Positions 1-12,400 of a stretch of 64,000 bases of DNA are shown piece by piece. The position numbers and the translations under genes are program-made. Source of the DNA: Psettodes erumei (taxonomy: Eukaryota > Chordata > Actinopteri > Pleuronectiformes > Psettodidae). The stretch covers positions 4,836,001 to 4,900,000 of the forward strand of contig JAFBJZ010000781.1 of the NCBI GenBank assembly GCA_016785225.1, written 5' to 3'. The notes under the pieces were generated by a model. It saw only the letters and a program-made list of their open reading frames with translations. It did not search any database and was not told the origin of the DNA. Each line of letters starts with the position of its first letter. The first letter of the stretch is position 1.

Positions 1-1386
1 TCCAATTAAAGTGACATCACATAAACTTAATTAGTATAGATGCAACCTGCAACTGGATTTTCCAGTGCATGGTTTTCTCATCAAATTGATTACACAGGCT
101 CCGCAAGGAAGTGTACTGCACATAGGATTCTGGTGCACATGCTACTGCAGACAGATATAAAAATACATTTGTGATGCCGCTCGTATATAAACGTGGGTGC
201 TCATCAGCTCGAGAGAGAGTAACAGTCAGGTGCTTAACTTCGCTACTCAAATATTATTTTAATCACAATATGTTAATGTCATGACAGCAAAGGCCAAAAG
301 TAATGACATTTCAAAATGCACTGCTCCCTGTCAAATTTTCCAAGAAAAGACATCTGTTTTGTGCAAAATAAATCGAGTTCTGATATGCAAGTATCACGGA
401 CACAAAGAAAAGCTTTGCATCCTCTTGCAGGTTCAATTACTGGCCTGTGGCAGATACTAATTCTATTCTACTGTTTATCATGATTGAGAACGTACAGACC
501 ATTCAATGACTTCATGCAAGAGGAGGCAGAGGGTCAACCAATCACGCAGTCGCCTCACGCGCGCTCACTAGACAAAAACCACGCTCATGTACTACACCAA
601 CCACTTTAGCATAAACTGCAGTAACAAGTCAATAGTGTTGATTATTTGCTCTTCTATCCTACTGTGTATTGTGCCATCAGGTCATTCGCCATGAAAAGAA
701 CTGGATTATTGAAAACTATAATACATGTGGCGCGTCCGTGCGCAAAAATGAAGCAGAGGATTTCAAGAGAAAAGAAGTTTTAGTCATTTCTGGATAATTA
801 AAGACATGCTTGTACTATAATTGGAAAGATACAATGACACTGGGATATCACAGCACGCCAAATTGGGGAAAAAAAGAGAAATATAAGTGCACAGAAACAC
901 GAGTCCCTTTCTTGAACTTATGAGGAGGTAGAGCTAATATCCAATAGTTCACGAGTCTGCCCGTGTGGACACCCGTGGCATTTCAGGTATAAGATTAGAA
1001 AGCAAAATGTCTTTGTCCGCTAACAAAGGCTTGTGTTAATCAAGGGCGACGTGACCACAACAAGCATCACAGCAGGTCAATGTCCAACTCCCCCCCCCCT
1101 TTCCTTCCTCAACATTTTACTATTTTTAGTAACCAGTGCAAAAAAAAAGATCCAGTACTCTGTTGTCAACCAATGAAGGGCCGTTGCTGAGTTGCGTACA
1201 GACTGACATCAGGCTCATTGGTGTCAACTCTGAGGTAGGATCGAGAATACCGAAGGGGATGGTTGTTCAAACTCAAGCGTATTAAAGGGACTGAGCCATG
1301 ACAATCAGCGATGTGGCGATGCCCATCACGTTCCTGCAGCGAGGCCTGAACAAGCGTTCCTCGGTGAGGTGTGGTTGGCCCTTCGG

Positions 1387-1426
<40 letters not shown>

Positions 1427-1751
1427 GGGCAATGCCTATGTTGGGTTAAAAAAAAACAACAACTCAAAAATAACTACCTGTACAGAGCGCCCCACATCAA
1501 AGGCACTGTTTTCATTATTTCAATAAATGCCGCCACTACTCACTGTGCACTGCGAATTGACCCTGTATCACAATCGCTCAGCCTCCCCACTTGAGGGTTA
1601 CTCATTGCTAAGGTGCCTTCCTCTCTGGCAAGTTTATTACCACAACGCCGCTTGCCTCAGACATCTTGAATGGGCATGATATGCATTTTCATTTTTCTTT
1701 TTAAAAATTAGATAAACAAAGCATTAAATAGAATTACAGAAATAAATACAT
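1..1751. other. Downstream flank of gapvd1, no gene seen
   Basis: This AT-rich stretch lies beyond the likely 3' end of gapvd1. I find no reading frame with coding character or matching splice sites on either strand; the longest open frames run through a GT microsatellite or homopolymers. It may hold distal 3' UTR of gapvd1 or plain intergenic sequence. Confidence 0.5.
1390..1424. repeat. (GT)n microsatellite
   Basis: About 17 uninterrupted GT units followed by a short G run. It creates artificial open frames on both strands that read as alternating Cys-Val or Thr-His, which should not be taken as genes. Confidence 0.95.
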
Positions 1752-1757
1752 TTTATT
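1752..1757 (-). terminator. gapvd1: Candidate gapvd1 poly(A) signal
   Basis: TTTATT on the plus strand gives AATAAA on the minus strand about 740 bases after the gapvd1 stop. Another copy lies at 1633-1638. Which one is used, if either, cannot be told from sequence alone. Confidence 0.3.
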
Positions 1758-2495
1758 TCATATAAATATGTGGGCCCTTATGTCCAAATTGTCACTGACA
1801 CACGTGCTTTTGGGAATAAGATGAAGTAAACAATTCATGAAATAAGCTGCCCTACTATTTGATAGACTAACCTTGTGAGTAGTATGGTTATTGTGAATTG
1901 ATTTCAGTGTTTATGAGTCACTAAATCCCATCAGTAACCATCACGCACTGTAAATCCCCATGTTACAATGCATTTAATGGACATTATACTGTAATTTAAT
2001 CGGAAGCCCTTCCCTCTCACTCGGGGTGGAAAAAAAAAAAGATCAGTGATCACATCAAGCCAAGTCTGGTCCCTTTATATAGAATTATCTTTTACGTTGA
2101 TTTAATGTCATAGTGGTAACTGTGTGTATATAAAATTCCTAATATAGACCCCCGAAAGTGATACATGACTAAAGAGACAACGATAAAAGGAAAAATCCAA
2201 ATCAGGTTCAAAGTTAACATCTTGCCAATTTTTCCCCCCCGAGCCGTTTTTTTTTTTTTTTTCCTTTTTGTTTTTTGTTTTTTCACCACGGCTAAAACCT
2301 GGATTTGTCCACATACATACAGTAATATATATTTTGTAATCTTTCAACGTCTCTGGCTATGTACAAGCTATACAAATAAAGAGCAGGCTGAGGGCCAGGT
2401 TTTCTAAGCTGTGCAGAGGGAGCAGTTGGTTGGGAAGTCTCCCAGTCTCCCGGCTCCTTCCCCCGCAGTCTGCCCATACAGGTGGCTGTTCTGCT
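1758..2495 (-). other. gapvd1: Probable gapvd1 3' UTR
   Basis: Sequence directly downstream of the gapvd1 stop codon (TGA at 2496-2498). It has no coding content and includes a T-rich run on the plus strand (A-rich in the transcript) around 2247-2283. The extent is inferred from the candidate poly(A) signal. Confidence 0.45.
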
Positions 2496-5400
2496 TCACT
2501 TGCGATCGTCGATGGTCTTAATGAATTCCACCGCCGCGGTGAACTGCATCCACCAATAGCACTCCTCCCCACTCAGCCGGCTGGCGTAGAAATTATTGAT
2601 GTACTGAACGGTGGACAGCAGGCAGGGCGGGTTTGCCTGGAGGGGAGGAGATGTGGGGATGGGCCCACATTAACTGCTGAAAGAACCTCACGCAACGCCG
2701 TACGGATTATAATCATAAATATGGAAATATGTAAAATATATCCACGCAGGTTAGCAGCGAGCCGTCTTTATGGTGCACTGCAATTACAGTCGTTTCGTGA
2801 AGGCATTTTCTCATGATTATTCTTCAATGACAAGAAGTCAATAAGTGATCCATGCTGGAGGTGCTAATTCTTGGAAATTGAAGAGTTTTTTTTTGAAAAT
2901 ACAGCTGAGTTGCAATTTCCGTAATGAGAGACCGACGCAGGAGCGGACTTACCCTGATGAGGACAAAGACAAGCACAGGGACAAAGTCATCCGCTCCGGG
3001 GACAGAGTCTTCATTGGCCAAACTCAGGAGGTTCATGATGGTGGAACACATGCGCAGTATGCACTGGACTTTGTCTCGAGGCGTCTTGTACGCGTTGATG
3101 GACCTGATCTCGGACTGCGCAGAGGGCCAGGGAGCCTCCTTCAGGTAAACCTGCAACCAGAAAAGTTTCAAAACGCACGTCTGTGCACCAACGAGTCTCT
3201 TCCACCTCCGACGGATGGAAGCGGAAAAAAAGTGTCACCGGGACCTTACCTCTGGGATCTGAAGAGCTTTGTGAGTGGCCGTCACAACTTTTGAGAGCCG
3301 CTGGATGTGTTCGTGCAAAAGCCTGCGTGAGAGAAAGCAACTCAGTGCACAGCGACGGAGTGCAGATGCTGTCTAATCCACCAGTGCGTTATGATGACAT
3401 ATCCACCGGCTAAAAGAAGCTAAAATTAGAAGGCAATTTCCAGTCGTATGAGGAAGAAACGGTGTCCCCCAAACATCGTGGGATCACAGCATATCCTGAA
3501 CATCCTTTCAAAACATTTTCCAAGACAATGGTGGAGGCAAAACATTCAACTGTTGCCTCCAAACGTCGTTGCTCAGTGAAACGCATAGATTTTTGCTACA
3601 AGCTGATTGTATTGCATTGAAGTGAAGTGTGAAGGTGGGGAGCGTCCCATCCCTGAGTTATGTAACAGTAAGAACTGTTACACCAGGAGTAAAAGCACTT
3701 AAGACACAAGTCAAAAGAGAAGCGGTGCATGAGTGAGACATCCAGCAGCATCAGCATGGAAACACACTGGCTGCTTTATAATTTCTTCATTCTGCTGAGG
3801 TCCTCAAACAACATCCAGTTAAAAAAACAAACAAAAAAAAAACTCCTGATTTTTCACCACTACTACGCAGTATCTAAGTCTGTACACTGTTCGGACACAC
3901 ATTATATTCAGTGTTATGTGCCTGACCAGTGCTCTGCTGTCTCCGCACTCTTTCCCGGTTTTACATCTTCATAACAAACACAGTAAAGAAAATCCAATAC
4001 TGCTTAGTGAGGCTCTTTGGCGCCGCAGCGCGTCCTGCTACTCACTGGTCTCTGAGAATATCCCCGTCCTGGTTGGGGTAGAAGGCCAGTTTGAAGATGC
4101 GGTTCATAACGCTGCGCTCGATGGCCATCTGGGCATCCTGCAGCTGGTCCTCGCTTGCATACTGCCAAATGGCATCGCGGGCCATAGCACCGTACAGGTA
4201 GCGCAGAAAATCCTCCACCGCTGCCGTCTTGTCATCCGCCGCTGTGCACACCTGGAAAGCTGGGGGGGTTACAGTACAGTACAGGGTTAACACCAGCGCT
4301 GGATATGTGTTGTAACCTTGTGTATTGATTCTTTAAGTGAATTAAGTTGAGCTTGGAAGTGATACTGTCTATGACCACATGTAATACCTGAGAACTCTTT
4401 CAGGGGAAGGAATGCCTTTACATCATTTAATGTTTGTTTGCCACAGCGTATTTGCTTCTTTTGTTCATGGGTTTAAAGTAAAGGCATCATAAATCATGTA
4501 TAATGTGCCAAAAGCGGTAGACAACGGGAGGGTTGACAGGAAAGATTATACTTTGGAGGGCAGACAAGTCAATTTGCAGGGAAAAAGAAAGGACAGACAT
4601 ACCCTTAATAAAGTCAAGCATCTTGGATTCCATGTGTTCAAGAAGGAGCCGGACACAGACCGTGGTGAAGTAGCGGTTGGCCACCTCCTTGTCCCTCAGC
4701 ACCCTCTGGAGGAGCCTCTCCAGATGGGCCTGAGAGGTCTGCAGGCCCTGACGACACCTGGTCAGATAGGCTATGTATGGTGCCCGCTTTCTAAAAGAAA
4801 CACATGCAGCAAAATTGCATTTCATTTTGTATTCTCCTCTGTGGCTGGCTAACGCAAAGCCAGGCACCGGACGAAGACCCATGGGGTGCCTTTAAGTGAG
4901 CGCTACTCATCTCCCCAGGCCTCCAGATTTACCTGTAATCCTCCGCGATGGCAGCCAGCAGCTTCCTGCAGGTGCGCGCATCGAAGCGGCTGACGCAGCG
5001 CGTGGTCTCCTGGATCTGGGCCATCTGGTTCTTATCCTGGAGGTTGATGGCCTCTGCGAGCTGGACCTTCAGGAAGCAGACGATCTCATTGTCTGAGAGA
5101 GAGGACGATAGGGAGACGGCATTAGACAACGCTGGTTGTTGTAATCTGATCAACCTGCCGCCTGCGGATGACAGCGTGACTGATGGGCACATAGATGGCG
5201 TCTTATGGCTCCGCTGTTAACCATTTCCCAGGGTGTGGCTCGATTCTGCCTGCTTTTGTCCTGTTTCAAGATGCATTTCACTTTGGAACTGCTGTAAGGA
5301 AAATCTCGTGCGGCATCAGTACACCTACATCTTTCTTGTAATATGCTGGGCCAAAACATATCTATATCTTACACATACACACACACACACACATCACAAG

Positions 5401-6422
5401 GGAATACACTCTTTTAAACAGCCTCCACTCTTTCAACCTTGTCCTACACCTTGGAGGGTGAGTTTGAAGGTGAAGGTGGTACAGATTCGGTGTCTGGTTG
5501 GACATTTGCCAACACTGAAGGATTGTACCCCGCTCCCTGTGGGGATCTGCGACAAAGACTCCCTAACTCTCATAGATAAGTGAGTTTTGCAAAAGCTCTG
5601 AGTACATGGCACAGAGTGAGTGGAGCAGGCTGACTACGCGGGCTCCTAACCTTCAGGATCCATGTGGTCAGGCAGCCCGTTTCGTGTGGTCGCAGGAGCC
5701 ATGATGGGCAGAGCCACCGAGTCGGCAGAGCACAGCGCCAACCTCAACTTCTTCTTTGCATCACTGGAAGACCCAAACAAATAACACTGATTATTGCCAA
5801 TGGCTGAGCAGTATGTGCGAAGAGAACTATCAAAGTCCTGATGAGTGGCTTTTGTGGTTTCCCGCCGGATTGCGAAAGCCTGACCTGAAAGAGAACTTGG
5901 AGTCATGCTGCTGTGCCGTCTGGCTGGCTGAGTCCAGGAGGTCGTCTGTGGAAATGTTCTGCAGAGTATCTTCCCTTGGAGAGTCGTGCACGTTGTCTTC
6001 AACACAAATATCTGTGAAAAGGTACAAAAATACAAGATTAGAATCCTTCACCTTGTCCACAGCATGTATATGTCACGTGCATATGCCCTTTTTTTTTGTT
6101 GTTTTTTCATTTCACTGACCTCCTGTACCGTCGTAGGAAGCTCCAGCTGTGGCTCCATCGCTCGGACTGGGCCTCTTGATGTTCCTGTACTTGTCCAGGA
6201 TGTCTTCAGCCGCCTGCGCTTGAGTGCTCTGTCTGGGCAATGGGTCATCTGACAAAGCCACCCACAAATGGGGTGAGTTAACACTAAAGCCACCACGGTG
6301 GATTAATTTCGGCCAATTAGACGCGTGACAGAACCAAAACCAGGACTGACCTTGTGGGACCCGCTCCGGGGCAATGTCGTCTTTCTCCTGTTTGTCCCTT
6401 TTCCTGAATGCTGCGATCGGAG
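2496..6422 (-). CDS. gapvd1: gapvd1 coding exons 17-26: helical region and VPS9 domain
   Basis: Exons 17 to 26 encode about residues 977-1447. They include AEDILDKYRN, the block SDAKKKLRLALCSADSVALP, a helical region (VCFLKVQLAEAINLQDKNQM, KRAPYIAYLTRCRQGLQTSQ) and the C-terminal VPS9 domain from about residue 1305 (MNRIFKLAFYPNQDGDILRD, DKVQCILRMCSTIMNLLSLA, GADDFVPVLVFVLIRANPPC, STVQYINNFYASRLSGEECY, ending DDRK). The GADDFVPVL segment is the typical VPS9 core containing the acidic and tyrosine/aspartate region used for Rab5-class exchange. The protein ends on the domain, as in mammals. Confidence 0.95.
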
Positions 6423-9400
6423 CTGTGGAGGGGAGACATGTGATGACTGACTTGGGCGGCGTGATACCAGCGTCGCTATCGCGGCATGACAGGCTGATCA
6501 TGAATCAGCTGTTGGCAGCCAATGTCAATCTTTGGCATTTTTTCCATGGGTTTAATTGAGACTGGAAATCTCAATGCGGGATGTATGGCATCATACAGGG
6601 CCAAAAAAGGGGCTAGTCGTAGTAATTAACTAAGAAAAAAAGCAAAAGAAGGTTGAAATGGGGAATTAAACCAGAATATCACAAAGGTCCACTGCAATTT
6701 ATCACAAGACGCCCGGTCTGTATCGACGTAAATCATCCTGCTGATGCTTATCCTGTTAACACAAGGGTGCAAACAGGACAAACAAGACGGACACAGAGAC
6801 TACAATTTGATGACACGCACAGGAAACACTGGGTGGAGTATCTACGCTGATATTCTGTATTCTCCATACAATCAAATGGTAACATACTGTAGCAAAAAAA
6901 AGGGGGGGGGTTGATAAAATGGATGCATGGATGAGGAGTGTGGTGGCGGGGGCGTGAACTCAGGCTACATCATGTCACATCACAGCTCTACAGCTCTAAG
7001 GGCGACAGCTACGAAGCAGCATGGGCGCGCAGCCGCCGGCTCTTGCAGTCAAGCGAGCTCGATGACGACAGCGTGGTGGCGTTACCTGGGACATCACTCT
7101 CAGCCGTCCAATACAGCACTGTGAGGAACACAACAGACAGGGTTGGCCTTTCACACACAGGCTGCCGCTCCGTGGGGCAGCCGACCGCGCGCCGCCGCGC
7201 AGAGCGACGGCACGAAAACGCGACGGAATCGACGCGGGACTTGGCGGGAGACCGGCGGCTTGGGCTTCACGGATCTCTACGTTTAACCATGTGCCCCCAG
7301 TCCTCCTTTTATGAATATCAATTCAGTGTTTACTTAAGAAACGTCATTATCTCCAAGAGTAATAAGCAGTCATTCCGTGTGGGCACAGCTCATTATTTCC
7401 CAGACAGATGTATGAGAGATGGCTGTAGAGTAGAACTGCAACAAGAGATGTGTCATCTATCAGTGCTGATGACAGAGAGGTCTATCTAATGACCATTAGC
7501 CACTGGCTGACAGCGCTGCTGGGAGGGCTGCAGCCATACAATCTACACAGCTAAAGCTCCTCTGATGACTGATTGGCTTTGAAAAGTCCATATAAATCTG
7601 CAGCCAGTGAGACGTAGCGGGAAAAAGGACGGGACACGTCTCTGGAGAAACTTCAAACAACAAGAAACATCATTTTCCAACTGGAACATCAGCAATGGAG
7701 TGGACAACATGGATCATCATTCTCTTTCTCCCATTATGAATTGTTTTTTTGCTGTGCTCTTTAAAGTGTGATATTTCCTGTCAGTTGTGATTAAGAGACT
7801 TACCCCCCCCCAACAACAAAAAAACAAAACAAAAAGGGCGCTGCAAACAAACAGATCACTTTTAAAGTTAATTTTTCAGTTTGGGAGAAAGAACATGTCT
7901 AAATGTTGGCTTACCTTTGGGAATGGCTGAGACAAAACGTTTCTTCCACCACGGCCTGTTGCGGTCAGACTTCTCATCGTCGCTGTCTTTCCTGTCCTCA
8001 GCCTTTGAAAGGAAACCAACATGTCACAATTGGGCCCAAGTAGGTATTTTTTTTTTAAATAAAAAAAAAGCTGAGACTGGCTACAAAAGAAGTCATTAAT
8101 TTACTCCTAAGCAACACAACTGCCTGCGGCATTAACCCAGCTGGTTACCTCTCCTTTCAGGGAGTCCTTGCTCGGCGATGAGGAGGGTCCTAAGGCGAAG
8201 GCCCCGGCAGGGTCGCGCTCTTCAACTGCTACCCGCCGGTTGAGGCCAGGGTCGCTTGTGGGCCGGCGGCCCGGGCACACGATGTCAGAGCTGCGACTGC
8301 GGACCAGCCTGTCGGGGAAGGAGTGGCGCTGCTTGGTGTGCTCCAGCTCGGCCTGCGCCAGGCAGTGGGGCATGAAGAGAGAGTGGCGCGTCTCTTGCCC
8401 CAGGGCGCTGGCTTCGGGGATGGGGGGGTCGGGCGGAGGGTGAGCGGGCCTGGCGTAGTGCACTTTGGGCCTCACTATTGTACCAGTGGAGGAGCCTGAG
8501 GTAAAAGCCGATTTCAGAAAATTTTACCGACTGCGTCGTTACATTCTCCTTAATATTCCAAATGGTCATTTACCAGCCGACTGCACTTTACAGAGACGGA
8601 GTGAATTTTTTCTCCAAGTAGATACTTATATTGAACGGATTTTAAAACTGTTAATGTATTAATGAAACTGTACCAGAAGATTTGTTAAGAGATCATTTTG
8701 GTCTCCACTGTAAAATCTCACCTCATATAACTAGAATGAACATGTCTCTGCCAGCCAGTCAAGTTTAAGTTTTCATCTTTACAGACTCATGTAATATACA
8801 GTATGTAGTGGGGAATTTAATACAAGGCGTCACGTGGATTTATTTGTAACAATATGGGGATGTATAAATACAATTGAGAGAAACAAATAACTAATTCCTT
8901 GTACCGTATGTGTTCACATGATTGGCCAATAAAGCTGACTTTGACAGAAAAAAAGTTGTCACCACAACAGCAGACAATGTTTCAAATACGGATGTTGCTC
9001 CAAAGAAGCTCCAAATTCAAAACTGTCACCACAGTTTGAACGTGAGCAGCCAAGATAGTGTCATCGCATCAGAGCAAATGTGTAACGTGGCCTTTGACCC
9101 CATTAGATATTTATGTTTAACTGTCTCGTAATGTGTATGACTATTTGTGAGGTCACAGTGACCTTTGACCACCAAATCTATCCTCGAGTGAACGTTTGTG
9201 CCAAATTAAGAAACTCCCTCAAGGTGTTCCCAAGACTTCACGTTCACGAGAACGGGACGGGCAGACAACCTGAAAACACTAATGCCTCCGACCTCGGCTC
9301 GAGCCGGCGCGGAGGCATGAAAACACCTCGGAAGTGGGGGGAGAGTGCTAAAGAGAGATGTTAGTGGGAGATGAGCCCTAGGTGTAGGTAGGCCACCTGT

Positions 9401-12400
9401 TCCAAGGGTAGACTCTCTCTCCTGAAAAGCTTCCAACGGCAGACTCGTGCCATGAGCACAGTGGGACAAGGGGACATTGCCAAAGAGCCTGGGGTGAGGT
9501 CTCTCAACCTGTCATCCCTTCACCTTGCCACAGACACGCAGCCACCGCCGTTCCTCTCTCATACACTTCCACCTGCACCGCGAGCAAAGCGCGCAGAAGC
9601 AGGAACAAAGCTTGCTAAGAATAATCTGGGATACTAAATGAGCGCAGCGAAGTGACGTTTCACTTGCACTTATAAGCTCAGGTAAATGAGGCTTGCGCAA
9701 GGGGGCACGGGCGCTCTTTTGGTTAATTTCGCAGGGCTCAAGCTGTTCTGTGCGTCCACAACATTAGGGTTGGGATTTAATGACACTCATTTCTGGCTTT
9801 GATTGGCTGCAGAGCATTCCGGGGAGTGCAAATTACCTTCACCAGAGGACAGGGGATCGAACATGGCCAGTAAGGAATCGGCCTGTGAGGGCGGAGATGT
9901 CAGATGGTGCGCTCCTGCGAAAGCACGAGAGGATACGAGACAATTAACGGCGTTTTACTAAATCAACTGCTAATATGCAAAGGCACATTGTGGGGTGTTT
10001 CAGAGCATTGAGTTTAAACTGTAATGGCCTGGCCGCCAAACCCGATTCCCCAGCCAGGCCAACAAAGAACTCTCAAGTATAACTTTAAGTAACAATCACA
10101 AGTGGAGTGAGGAAAAAGAGTGATTTAGCTTGGTGGCAGCTGCAGAAGTGACAGGGACTGATAGCTGTGGCTGACGCTGTTCTGACCAGATAGACGCCGG
10201 ACTGATGGCTTCGCTGGCCTAGCGGGGATGTGACACTCTCCTACCGTGGCCTGACTCCTCCCCATCTGGACTGGTCACCGAGTCCTTCCCTCCAAAGTCT
10301 GAGCTGCACTCTGACCGCAGGTCCTCAATCTTGTTGGGGATATCTTCTGAGGTTGCGCTGATACCTACGGCACAAAACAACCAACCAACAACCCAGTAAC
10401 AGTTAGGTTGACATTCAGGACAAAAGGAACTTACTATCACCTTTGCAGTGAGATGCTTCGGCAGAGAAAGAGAAGCTGCATTGTGCAAAGTTTCTCAAAC
10501 AAAGGAGAATATTTTCTTCTTTTGACTATGCTGTATGGTCTCTCTCTGAGGGGAACCCAGTGGGAGCTCTAAATTGGTAGCGTAAGCTCCCATGGGTTAG
10601 GCGAAAGACACAGATAAGACTGATCATCACACACAGACTATCCATTGGCCGGATCCCGGGGGACGTTTTCCTGTGTGCTGAGCCAGGAACGTCACCGCTG
10701 GCTTCTTAATCTGGGATACTACTTCATGCATGTCAACGTGGCTTGTCCACCTGAGCCCACGGAAAAGACAACCGGCATTAACCTCTGTGTCACGCAGAAA
10801 AATGCCCACTGACCCCAGCGCGCTGCTTAACAACCCTCCCAGCAACCTGACCGCTCACTCAGAAACAAGGAGAGCGAGAAACAGGCGGTTTCGGCCCATT
10901 TGTTTAATCTGGACGTAACCGTGCAGGTCAGTTAATGAGCCCTCCACTTCTAAAAGACAGAAAAGGACTACAGAGCCAGAAACCGAAATAGAATGGATTG
11001 CTTCAGAGACAAAACAAAAGCAAAGCAGTAGCGAGGCAGGGGCGGCATGGAGTACTTAGATTTATACCTGAGACAACACTGAGGCCGGGGGTGCTGGGCC
11101 TGGAGCTGACCTCTCGGACCTCTGTGTCATCTGAGGTGCTGCCGACCCCGGAGCAGCTCTCCAGCTCCTGCAGACGCTCCTCCTGCTTCAGGTCTGGGGC
11201 CTCTGCAAACAAACCCAAAAGGAAACAAGAATAACTCTCTCTTTAGAGGAAAAAAAAGGCATCTGAGGAGAGCATGTGTACTTTTCTCCCTTGAAGTGTG
11301 GATAACCCATCATTTAAAAGAAACTCGTAATCCGCTTCACTCGTGGCGGCTTGCTGCGGATGCTGGCCGCTCTCTCACTCCACCACCCCTCCTCCGTTAT
11401 GATTATTGGGACGCCAAGCGCGCACATATGTATGAAATCAAACAAAGCATACATTATCATGTCTTAAAAACTGCCAAACCAAACCATAAAACGGGTGCGG
11501 CCAATTCTTGGGCTACCCAATGGAGCTGTTGGGTCGAACCCAGAGGCTCCATACTAACGGCAGTACTCATTTGCATGCTCGTTAGTAATAATGTGTTGGT
11601 GAAGTGCTCTTCAGAGTGTAGTTTTCTGCTGCCTAGCCATGAAACAAGCGCTCCACTCGAAGCAAGTCTCTGATCGCACTATTACCGAGCAGAACAGGGG
11701 GCAGCAAACGGAACAAAAAGCAATCAAGACACTCATGCATGTCATTTCAGCGCGGCACATATTGAAATGGTGTACTACTTCAATTAACATAAGGCCCAGG
11801 CTTTTCAAAGAAACACTTAACAGTGTTAATAAAGCACTCTACTGATTTTCACAAAACACTGGTTTTCAAAAAAGGGGGGGGGGGGGGTTACGCACGTAAT
11901 CTCCCCTTCACGAGAGGTCTGGATTGGATGCTCAGTTTGCAAGAGCAGACAAAGAAAGAATAATCGGCGCTCGTTTGGCATAGGTTGTTTGTTTTCACAC
12001 TGACACGGGGACACAAGTGATGCCCTGAGTGACGACTGGGTATGTGACTGGGTATGTGACAACGTACACGAGTCTCAGAGTGCTGAAATATTAAGTGGAA
12101 CCAAACAAAAAGCTGGCACCATGTAAAGTGACTGAGGACAGCTGCTCTCCTCCTGACTCTCTCCCTCTTCCTCCACCACAGGTGCAGACACACCTGGTGG
12201 TCCCTCTAAGGAAACCCTGAGCTGCCTTTTACTGGCACAGGCAGATCTGTCCTGAAAGACAGGCAAGTGCACACAAATGCGATGACAGATGTATGCACAC
12301 ATTTTGCGGCGAGGAACGCGGCGCAACCGCACCTGGTGTCCCCACCCCCACGATGCTGAACAAACGTAAATATGCACGTGAAAAAAAAAACACACACACA

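Noticed and set aside
1166..1594. Overlapping open frames on both strands near 1.2-1.6 kb
   Set aside because: They run through a GT microsatellite and translate as Val-Cys or His-Thr repeats, with no flanking coding signal.
2430..3340. Plus-strand and alternate-frame minus-strand open frames of 100-150 codons
   Set aside because: They are shadows of the last gapvd1 exons, whose spliced frame is conserved and phase-consistent.
9837..9882. Shorter version of gapvd1 exon 14 using the AG at 9883-9884
   Set aside because: It begins in the wrong phase for exon 13; the upstream acceptor after 9914 restores phase and yields the conserved LTSPPSQ segment.
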